From Ceratotherium simum simum (taxonomy: Eukaryota; Chordata; Mammalia; Perissodactyla; Rhinocerotidae): DNA of 64,000 nucleotides. The notes beneath the pieces were generated by a model, which was given only the letters and a program-made list of their open reading frames with translations, did not search any database and was not told the DNA's origin. Made by a program: the position numbers and the translations under genes. The DNA is taken from assembly GCF_000283155.1 (NCBI RefSeq), contig NW_004454162.1, positions 55,183,904 to 55,247,903 on the forward strand, read 5' to 3'. Shown here in pieces: positions 56,166 through 64,000 of this stretch (position 1 is the first letter of the stretch; every line of letters begins with the position of its first letter).

Positions 56166-56261
56166 ATATCATGTATCATAAATATCATTTACAGAAAATA
56201 TAATTTATCAAATGAAGGACATGAAATAACTCTTCTTCAAGAATTTCTTTTTTCTGTGATT

Positions 56262-56349
56262 GGCACGACCAGCTATCCAGTGATGCAAGACAGAAATCTA
56301 GGAATTATCCTTGACGACTTCCTCTCCCTCAGCCCCAGTATTCAATTTC
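56262..56349 (+). mobile_element. Second L2 fragment
   Basis: GTGATGCAAGACAGAAATCT and AGGAATTATCCTTGACGACT, then CTCTCCCTCAGCCCCAG, repeat the same L2 segment found at about 55265-55330, in the same orientation. It directly abuts module copy B. Confidence 0.75.
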
Positions 56350-56865
56350 TCCCCAGTCCATCTTCTTTGTAGTCTCCTCTCTCCTCGTCCTGCTCTTCCC
56401 TTTCTCTCTCTGCCTTCTTCCTCTCTCCTTCTCCTCCCCCAGCTCTCCTGCTGTGTGTGTGTACATATATATATACGTATGTATTTTTTTTTCAGAAAGC
56501 TAACGTCCTCATCAGATATATAGGACATCTCTTTCTACTAACAAGTGGTTTCTGAAACTAGCACTGTTAATTTAAATCACTTGCCTGTAAGAAATGTGCC
56601 TACTGGAGACCTGTTTTAAGAGTCAAAAATCACACCTCAACCATAGTTCTAAAATGCAAAGGCCTTTTAAAATTATATGTAATTTAACAACTGAAAATTA
56701 AATAATTCTCTTTCAATTCTACCAACTGAAACATTTTATAGGATTGCTAGGAAGCCGTTTGAAACCCAGAAATTTCTAAGTTAGTTATCCGTATAAAATC
56801 ATAAAGCCTTACAACGAGAGAGGGATCCAAACCCATTATCCCAGATCATTAAAAGTTAGATTCCT
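56350..56865 (+). repeat. Acceptor-like module, copy B
   Basis: Co-linear with 37975-38785. It has a C/T-rich tract, then a TG/TA microsatellite, TTTTTTTTTCAG at 56494, and TCCTCATCAGATATATAGGA, where a stop codon lies in the frame that is open in copy A. Further matches are GTGGTTTCTGAAACTAGCAC, CTTTCAATTCTACCAACTGA, ACATTTTATAGGATTGCTAG and CAGATCATTAAAAGTTAGAT. No SINE is present here. Homology ends at about the same base in both copies. Confidence 0.6.
56445..56480. repeat. (TG)n/(TA)n microsatellite
   Basis: GTGTGTGTGTACATATATAT, followed by ATACGTATG. It is inserted in the pyrimidine tract of module copy B and missing from copy A. Confidence 0.9.
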
Positions 56866-57655
56866 TCCAGCTTATACCATCTTTGCTCATTCCTATGTCT
56901 CTCTTCTAGATTATTAATTATCTGAGTGCCAAGATGACATCTTATGGGCCTTTGTATTCCCCCTTCCTCACCTACTTTCCAGCACGTGATGTAATGTTTT
57001 GCATGCAGATTTGTTGAAATGAAGTGAATTAGTCTAGAGCCTGCCCTAGAATTGGCCCCTTTGCTGACCCACTTACTCAAAAGTTCTACTGACCTGCAAG
57101 ATACCTAGATCTCCAGTGGGGTCTAGACTCCCCGTGGTCTAACCTGCACCACTGAGGACTCATGGGTTCCCCATGTCATGGCCACAGCACCCCTGTGGTT
57201 CTGGACTCATAAGGCTGCTGTGAAGAAGCCCCAGGATAAACGTTAGGCTTTCCTCAGGACATGGTTCTGGCACTCACTTTTATGACCCTGGCCTGCCCAG
57301 CAGAGAGAGGAGAAACAGCCTGGGAAGATCAAAGGAAACCACGAATAACATCGTGGGTGACCGTGCTGGACGCTGCTGGGGAGAGCAGAGATATTGGCCT
57401 GTGCAGCCGTGGTTCCGAGAGCAAGGGCTCCCAAGGCCGCCTGGCTTCTGATCTCAATTCAGGCACTGACAAGCTCTGTGTGTTCCTCAGCACAGTGGGG
57501 ACGATATGCACACCTACCTAAGGCAGATTATTATGAGGGCTAAACCAGCTCCTCCGTGGACAGTCCTTGAAACAGTTCCTGACTTAGAAATCCTCCTCAA
57601 TAACACGGACTACCATGGCGGAGGGAGCAGGGAGTAGAAATCGCAGAAGAGCAGT
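56866..57655. other. Unassigned stretch
   Basis: Unique mixed-composition DNA. The antiparallel frames near 57243-57521 have no recognisable domain. Confidence 0.55.
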
Positions 57656-57659
57656 AACA

Positions 57660-57730
57660 AAATAAGAATAATAGCTACTGTTGTTTGAGTGCCTACGATG
57701 TGTCAGGCATTTGTGTGTGTGTGTGTTATT
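57660..57730 (-). mobile_element. Short L2/MIR terminus with (GT)n
   Basis: ATAGCTACTGTTGTTTGAGT and GCCTACGATGTGTCAGGCAT resemble the reverse-complemented end of MIR or L2. It runs into a (GT)n of about eight units at 57712-57727. Confidence 0.55.
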
Positions 57731-60688
57731 TATTAAAAAACAACAAACTTTGCTTTGATGAGATTCTGGAGATAGAAAGCATTATCTCAGAAATAAGTGA
57801 ATAATGTGCCAGCCTTCACCCGTGTTTTCATTAGTTAAGGCAAAGCCAGGTCACATATTCCCTACGATGACTCGTCGGATTATTCCCCTTATTCTCAATA
57901 TTTGTGAGAAGACATGTTCTTTGTGTTCTTGTAAGTTCCTTTACAGCTTCTTGGAATTCTCTTCAGGCATTCCTGCTGCTTCTTGTTCAATATCTTTTTT
58001 TATTAGACTCCTGTGTTCCTGGTGATTGAAATTCTTTTTCTGTTTTTCCCCCTGTAAAACCATCAAGCTGGAGAATGTCTAGGCTAAGCTAAAACCTACC
58101 TAACCGGCTTTAGAAAATAAACAAACTGCTATTTATATATTCACTTTTGCAGCATTCAAGTCCCAAAATGCACATTTGTCACAAAGTATTGATAATTCTA
58201 AGCTACATTTTCAAGGTAGTACACCAGTATTGTTTGGGGACTCCAACTTGGTGAAATTTCCCTTTTCTCTGATTTTGATATAAAGATCAAAGTTTTTAAA
58301 AAGAGAAGAAAGAAAGAACTTTTTTTCACTTAAAAGGAAAACTTTATTTTGTTCCTTTTGCCAAAAATGTGGTTTCTGGGCAACTAACTCCTGGTTCGTC
58401 TCTTTCCTACACGAAAAGCTCACCCAGCGACAGCTCGAGAATACACAATCAGTGCAACAGATCAGCGGACAGGAAGCCTCCTACTCAGCCAGTCCAACAC
58501 ACAGTCCCTAGTGAGCAGACAGGCCCAGCCTCCCGCAGGACAGTGAAGTGGAAGACCGAACCTCCATATGGGAATGTGGTTGACTCAGCCATCTTGGAGC
58601 TCCTACAAGCTCACAGCCCTCAGGACAATCACCTCTGCCTGAGTTATCTAAGTTGGCTGCCTGTCCCATCCCATAAATCTGTGGAGTGATTAAATTGCAC
58701 AACCTTCCTCCTCCTTCTTTGGGAGATAAACATCTTAGGAGAAATAATTCACTTTGCTAATTGAGAGTAGTCATCTGAAATATTCAAAGCCTCCCGCTAA
58801 GGCAGTACAGCATGGAGAAAGTTCCTAACAGGGATCTGGGCTCTCTCTGCCTTCATTTTGCAAGTTTGCAGCAGTAACATGAATTAGTAATGTCTAAGGA
58901 AGCTCAAAGGAGTACCTTTCACAGAGCTTCGTCCCTCCCACCATGTTTGGGCTATTCCACTATTGCATCTTTCTGACAGGACCAGCGTCTCATCCTCGTG
59001 CATAGTGACGCCCTGCCTTGAATCTCTCTGCTGTGCTCCCTGCGGCCCTTATCATTATCTTCATTCGTCTCAGATGCAACGGGGGCACAGTAGCTATGGC
59101 TCTGTCTCTTTCCTACCCCTTCTCCCCACCCTGAAATGACCTTGACTCCACGACTGGGGCCAGAGTCTGGTTCTCGTTGTGTGGCCTGTGTTCAGCCACT
59201 GTAAGTTGTCATCGCTGTCAGAGTCTCCATCCTCTTTGCCAGTTACATAAGAGGCCGCGTAGCGTCTGCTCCCTAGCGCAGGCTTTTATTAAACAGAGAG
59301 GGCCTGAGAGGCCAAGTGGGCAAGGGGTCCATCCCGGAACCAGGTCCCCTGAGAGGGTGAGTGGCTGTCTCCGGCCCTTGGCTCCTGGAGCCACTCAGCT
59401 CAGCTCCCTGCCGGTGTTTGCAGCCTCAAATACCAGAGGACAACATGTTATGTTTTCAGACTGGAGGGGCAAAAGAGAAGCAGCCCTTTCAAAATAAGAA
59501 TCCCCTGCTGTTGTTTCCTTCGGGAACACAATAACAACGGGCTGAGGACACGACTCGGAGCCGTCAACGCTTCCTACCTCTGCTCCCAACCCTGCCCCCA
59601 CAGCACCTTTCATGTGCCAGAAGAACAATTGCTTAAGTCAAACAAGGACCTAATGAATAGTCAAAATCATTGTTTAGCTTGGATATAAGGCTTTAGGTAA
59701 ATAGATGATTGCCTGAGACCAGGGGCCAGTAAAAGCAGTTCAGCAGGACGCCACGTGTTCTGTTCTTCGGACATCAGCCCAGTGGCCTCTGCTCCTCTGG
59801 GGACTGTTGTTACTGAATTATTTCTCTCCTCCCATCAGCACACTGAGGCAATGTAGCGTCAGAAGGGGCTCCTGAAAACAGGGAGAAGGAGAGAGAACTT
59901 TCTATGTTAGAAATACATACTTAAAACATTCATTTTACCCCATTGGAGTCTCAATTAAATACAATGCTCAAGATATGGAATATTTGGTTTGTTTGTATTT
60001 AACTTCTCATGTTGAAAAATTTCCAAAATGCATTGTTAGCCCACTTACAATTGTCCTGCCTCATGTCTTACTAGTATTTTTAACATGATTTAATCCTTTT
60101 TAAAAACAACTGTTTACTACACCTAAAGGCCATCATCAGGTTTACAAGTAATCGCTTCCAATACTGTCCCTGTAGTTATAGACAGAATAAATATCAAAAG
60201 GAAACTTCCGGGTAGGGGCTTTGTCGTTGGTTGTTGTTGCTGTTGATTAGTTTTGGTTTGTTTGTTTGTTTAGGTATCTTTGCTATCAACTTGCTTCATT
60301 GTTGTCTCTTTTTCCCAAAAGTGGGGCTGCATCATATAAATTCTACTTAATTAAGAGCTTGAGGAAATTAGTTGCCAGGTAATTTCAGTTCTGCTGAATA
60401 ATATTTTTAATAATTGCTTTCCATTTCTTACTTGAAAATAATAGATGCCTTGTTGATCCAGAATGGGGTTTGGTTGTCTTACTCATTCAGCCTGTTTCCA
60501 CTGGACGGCTATTCAAATAAACAGCATCCATCTGATTGAATCTTGAATTTGTCAAGGGGGTGGGTCCCCTGGTATTCAGTTTCCAGGAATCATGATGAAT
60601 ATGTATTTGGCTTATTGGCAAATAGCAATGAAAGCATACATTGGGCAATAAAAAATTAATGTTTATCTGTTTGTACAATTTTTTATCC
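57731..60688. other. Unassigned 3-kb stretch
   Basis: Largely unique. It has a GTT/TTTG-rich low-complexity tract at about 60225-60272. Open frames of up to 106 residues (58369-58689 plus, 59177-59497 plus) match no family. 59177-59497 includes several CpGs and a proline/arginine-rich translation, but no splice-bounded exon is evident. Confidence 0.5.
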
Positions 60689-60691
60689 TGA

Positions 60692-60851
60692 TAATATAGG
60701 AGAGTGGTTAAGAACATGGGGTTTGGAGCCAGTTCTGAGTCTGAGCACAAACTCCACACTTACTAGCTCTATGGGCTCGGACAAATTATCAAAGTTCCAT
60801 TGGCCTCAGTTTCCTCATCTGTAAAACAGTCTGATAATAATAACACCTACT
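60692..60851 (+). mobile_element. MIR SINE, left part
   Basis: AGAGTGGTTAAGAACATGGG, GTTTGGAGCCAGTTCTGAGT, TACTAGCTCTATGGGCTCGG and CCTCAGTTTCCTCATCTGTA form the MIR left and centre. It is interrupted at 60851 by an ERE-class SINE and resumes at 61122. Confidence 0.93.
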
Positions 60852-61103
60852 GGGGCCGGCCCGGTGGTGCAAGCTGTTAAGTGCACGCGCTCCTCTGCGG
60901 CAGCCTAGGGTTTGCCGGTTCGGATCCCGGGCACGCACCAACGCACTGCTTGTCGAGCCATGCTGTGGTGGTATCCCACCTAAAGTAGAGGAAGATGGGC
61001 ACAGATGTTAGCTCAGGGCCAGTCTTCCTCAGAAAAAAGAGGAGCATTGGCATCAGATGTTAGCTCAGGGCTGATCTTCCTCACAAAAATAATAATAATA
61101 ATA
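60852..61103 (+). mobile_element. ERE-class SINE (A+C form) nested in MIR
   Basis: GGGGCCGGCCCGGTGGTGCA, B-box-like GGTTCGGATCCC, then GTATCCCACCTAAAGTAGAG and the C module with two GATGTTAGCTCAGGG repeats. The tail is an (AAT)n microsatellite. The target-site duplication ATAATAATAACACCTACT (60834-60851 and 61104-61121) is perfect over 18 bases, although its AAT part blends with the tail. Confidence 0.96.
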
Positions 61104-61121
61104 ATAATAATAACACCTACT

Positions 61122-61205
61122 TCATTGTGTGGTTGGGTAGACCATATGAGATAACAAATATAAAATGCTCAGCACAGTGTAAGTACTTAATAAATGTTAA
61201 CCATC
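61122..61205 (+). mobile_element. MIR SINE, right part
   Basis: ACCATATGAGATAACAAATA, AAAATGCTCAGCACAGTGTA and AGTACTTAATAAATGTTAAC complete the MIR split by the SINE at 60852. Confidence 0.9.
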
Positions 61206-61209
61206 ATGT

Positions 61210-61345
61210 TATTTTCATGTGCCTTATAATTTCCTCACAACAACTCTGTGAGGTAGGCAAAACTGCTATAATTATGCTAATTTATTTAAATATTAGAAAA
61301 CTGGACCTCAAAGAGGTTATTGATTTGCCCAAGATCACCCAAGAT
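61210..61345 (-). mobile_element. MIR SINE fragment
   Basis: CTTATAATTTCCTCACAACA, ACTCTGTGAGGTAGGCAAAA and GAAAACTGGACCTCAAAGAG, then GTTATTGATTTGCCCAAGAT, are reverse-complemented MIR. It lies tail to tail with the preceding plus-strand MIR. Confidence 0.8.
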
Positions 61346-62130
61346 GGCAAAATGCTGATCCTCTCAGTGTCAGGAGGGCCCCGATGCCTGGCGGATGGCT
61401 CTCCCTGGACCCATTCTGCTACGTTGCTGTCTCCCAGCAGTTTCTCTAAACCTAAAGTCTCACGTGACCATGGTCCTCCTCTGCCTTAGACTCTCAGATG
61501 GACAAACAGAATAAATTCTGGCAGAGGCTTTAAAACCCACATTGGTGTTATACAGAAGTTTTCTGGGAAAATAGTACCCTCAGAACTACAAAGTTAGGGG
61601 GAACTCTTTGGTGATACTGAAAAAAATACCTGTGAAGAAGTGACTTCGCATTGGTGAGCCTGAAACCCCCAGGAAAAGCCCAGAGGGTGGCACAAGAGGT
61701 CAGCAAGCCACAAGCCCAGCAGGCTTTGTAGAGCGAATGCTACAGTCCCATCCATGCACCGTTCTTCAAGTGTGTGTCTATCTCACTGTCATTCATAAAA
61801 TATAAGTTCATTCAAAGGCAAAGCTAAACTTGTTATATCATTTTAACATGCTGTATTTTCTCAATGGCTACCAAAAGTACAACTGCTATCATGTGGGGGG
61901 TTTATGGGTTTTTTTTTTTTTTCATTTTAAAAACCAGGTGTGCACACTCCATAAGGTTAGAAACCAATGGTACTGAGGTTTAATCTTAAACCTCTATTTA
62001 AGGACTATCCCTGCTAATTATAAGCTTAAAGCACTATAAACTCAGGAGTCAACTAAAGTCAATTGATATCCACTGAGCACCTGTAGGGGGCCTGAGCCCA
62101 GGGCTGGGGCCCGAGAGTGAAGCACAGTCC
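61346..62130. other. Unassigned stretch
   Basis: Unique DNA with a short T run at about 61909-61922. No exon or named repeat supported. Confidence 0.6.
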
Positions 62131-62134
62131 TTCA

Positions 62135-62300
62135 CGTCTTCTCTGAGCCTCTATTTTCTCACGTATAAAGTAGGGACAATAATAGTGACTCTCCTCAGAA
62201 GGCTGTTGTGAGGAGCCAATGAGATAAACACAGAAAATAAATATGCTGTGATGTTTGTGAAAATGCTTTGTCAACTCCCTAGAGAGGTATAAACAGATGG
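62135..62300 (+). mobile_element. MIR SINE fragment
   Basis: TGAGCCTCTATTTTCTCACG, TATAAAGTAGGGACAATAAT, AGGCTGTTGTGAGGAGCCAA and TGAGATAAACACAGAAAATA follow the MIR core and 3' half. The tRNA-like head is lost. Confidence 0.8.
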
Positions 62301-62434
62301 TGTTCAAGAGGACGGCTGAGGAAATGCCTTCACTCTTCCCAGTGGCTTTCCTCTAACCATCGACCATCCACCCCTGTGAGCTGAGCAAATGCTAATAGCA
62401 CTCCCTTCTTCGATGTCAGATTGTATTCACTTTT

Positions 62435-62667
62435 GTGTGTGTGTGTGTGAGGAAGATCAGCCCTGAGCTAACATCCGTGCCAATCCTCCTCTTTTTGCTG
62501 AGGAAGACTGTCCCTGGGCTAACATCTGTGCCTATCTTCCTCCACTTTATATGGGACCCCACCACAGCAGGCCTGACAAATGGTATGTCTGTGCGCGCCT
62601 GGGATCCGAACCCGGGCTGCCAGCAGCAGAGCGCGAGCACTTAATTGCTACGCCATGGGGATGGCAC
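62435..62667 (-). mobile_element. ERE-class SINE (A+C form), tail converted to (GT)n
   Basis: The plus strand shows GTGTGTGTGTGTGTGAGGAA, then CAGCCCTGAGCTAACATCCG, TCCTCTTTTTGCTGAGGAAG, CTTTATATGGGACC, the reversed B box GGGATCCGAACCCGGG, and TTGCTACGCCATGGGGATGG. The flanks CAGATTGTATTCACTTTT (62417-62434) and CAGATTATATTCACATTT (62668-62685) are an 18-bp target-site duplication with two mismatches. The tail, normally A-rich, has become a CA/TG microsatellite. Confidence 0.94.
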
Positions 62668-62685
62668 CAGATTATATTCACATTT

Positions 62686-62904
62686 TTAAATGTAGTTTTC
62701 CATCTCGTCCCTTCTCCTCCTACTTCACTTTGTTCCATAAATTGCAAGATTCTTTAATATCAGCATGGCACTACAGTATCAGATTCTACAAAGCATTAAA
62801 TAAGGCACTGATATAAAATTCAAGAAGATCCAAGCCCAAGGGCTCACAGCCTACAGTTTATAAACCCAAATCCACACAAGGCCCATCTGAGAAGGATACT
62901 TTAG
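62686..62904. other. Unassigned short stretch
   Basis: Unique sequence between the SINE and a possible old repeat. Nothing recognised. Confidence 0.6.
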
Positions 62905-63450
62905 ACATTGTAGGGGAGGGAGACAATTCCTTTACCCACTCTAGGTCCTTCCAGCTGGGCTACAAATTAAATTGACATGAGACAGAATAACAGGAGAAAA
63001 ATCAAGCAAGTTTAATAACATGTATACATGAGAGAAATCCAGGAATACTGAGCAACTCGGCCATCTGGCCAAAGCTGCCCCCTTAAATATCTTCAGCTAA
63101 AGACAAGGAGGATATTGGGGGCAGTGGTTTGGGATTTCAGAGGGGAGGAAGACAATTTACATGTAGATGGAAATGCAAATGTTTGTTAAACAAGTTTTGC
63201 TGGGCCAAAAATGGGCTTGTTGGTGCCCTTCTTATCACACCTATTTTACATTATACTGTAGCTATCTTATGGTATTAGCTCATTCCTGGAACAGGCCTTC
63301 TATCTTCAATTCTTTTAGGCAGTTTGGGAAAAGGTCAAATGCTTTTCCTGAGTCTTCTGAGACTTCATTGTCTTCAGCTCAAAATAATCCACATACCAGA
63401 GTGGTGCATCTCGGGGCGGCCTGCCCTCAGCCCCATCAGCACTGTCAGTC
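62905..63450. repeat. Possible old LTR-like dispersed repeat
   Basis: The sequence from GGGAGGGAGACAATTCCTTT through AAGTTTAATAACATGTATAC and TCTTCAGCTAAAGACAAGGA has the texture of a mammalian LTR-type repeat that I have seen but cannot name with certainty. No terminal TG...CA boundaries were fixed and no coding function is seen. Confidence 0.35.
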
Positions 63451-63739
63451 ACTTGGGTTACAGCTGATGCAGCTCTCACCAGGTCCTGGCTGACTCTGGA
63501 AGGGAGTAAGGGAGGAGAGAAGACCTTTCCTCTCTCTGCTCATAGGCTGAGGTCACCTCAGGGCTGGGAAAGAGCGGTTTATGGAAGTGGACCCATTATT
63601 CCTGGAACTGAAACATTCCCTGATTCGGTTCTTCCAGAAATATATTAGCTCTCATGTATTTTTACTTCTTCTCAGATTCCATATAATATGTACTAACTGG
63701 CGAATCTGGTCTTTATATCTATTCTTGTCAGCAGAGGAG

Positions 63740-63980
63740 ACTTGCTTAGAGTCTGCTAAGTACCAGACAGCACACAAAGCGCTAGGGAGAAATGCAAAGT
63801 GTATAATACGCATGATCCCCACTTTGCAGGAGGAAGAAAGAAGTAAAACCAGCATTGATTGCCAGGCAGTGAGTGTTATTTTTGATTCTCCAACCAACGA
63901 CACCTTGAAGTCAGGCACCTGAGGTTTACCCAAGGTCTGCCTCATTCCAAAGTCCATGCTCTTTCCACTCTGCTTCATCA
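63740..63980 (-). mobile_element. MIR-like SINE fragment
   Basis: CTGCTAAGTACCAGACAGCA, ATGATCCCCACTTTGCAGGA, and the end TGCCTCATTCCAAAGTCCAT followed by GCTCTTTCCACTCTGCTTCA, match the reverse-complemented MIR, including its tRNA-like terminal segment. The middle is diverged. Opposed frames at 63581-63922 and 63652-63981 fall on it and are not genes. Confidence 0.65.
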
Positions 63981-64000
63981 CCCACCTTGATCAGATAGGC

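Noticed and set aside
1..64000. CRISPR arrays, operons, prophage or bacterial genes
   Set aside because: No spaced identical short repeats, no dense co-oriented reading frames and no ribosome-binding-site pattern. Composition and repeats are clearly mammalian.

Overview
This window looks like non-coding nuclear DNA from an odd-toed ungulate (Perissodactyla). The main evidence is nine tRNA-derived SINEs of the equine-type ERE class, which open with a GGCCGGCCC-type head, carry Pol III A- and B-box motifs, and are flanked by target-site duplications. Their middle segment (around CAACTAGAAGGATGTGCAGC) differs from the horse ERE1 consensus as I remember it. I therefore lean towards a rhinoceros or tapir rather than a horse, but that is a recollection and not a search result. 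The rest is typical placental mammal sequence: abundant old L2 and MIR, MER5A and other hAT relics, MaLR LTRs, and truncated L1 copies.

I could not support any protein-coding exon, rRNA, tRNA, CRISPR array or bacterial-style operon. The longest open frames lie in L1 ORF2 relics (or antisense to them), in a MaLR-derived internal region, or in unique DNA without recognisable domains. The window is best read as intergenic or deep intronic sequence.

Layout: 1-9 kb is old L2/MIR with one SINE. 9-16 kb is mostly unique DNA, with a CRE/GATA/CCAAT cluster near 10.3 kb and a perfect 202-bp direct repeat at 13.3/14.1 kb. 16-22 kb holds an old L1 tail, a SINE, L2 and a young 5'-truncated L1 with a perfect 14-bp target-site duplication. 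22-30 kb is largely unique, with a diverged pair of about 150-bp elements and a solo MLT1-type LTR. 30-38 kb has two long composite SINEs, a hAT element, MER5A and L2. 38-44 kb is mostly unique. 44.5-47.2 kb is an L1 ORF2 relic with a nested SINE. 47-57 kb has MER5A, a young SINE, long L2 tracts and a MaLR remnant with a still-open gag-like frame. 57-64 kb has a MIR split by a SINE, another SINE and several MIRs.

The nested insertions give relative ages: SINE into L1 (44.6 kb), SINE into MIR (60.9 kb), SINE into one member of an 18-kb-separated duplicate pair (38.3 kb), and a small DNA transposon into L2 (55.8 kb). The most notable items are the perfect direct repeat, the three-module architecture of the SINEs, the duplicated acceptor-like module at 38 and 56.4 kb, and the open MaLR gag-like frame. 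I found no clearly new biological system.
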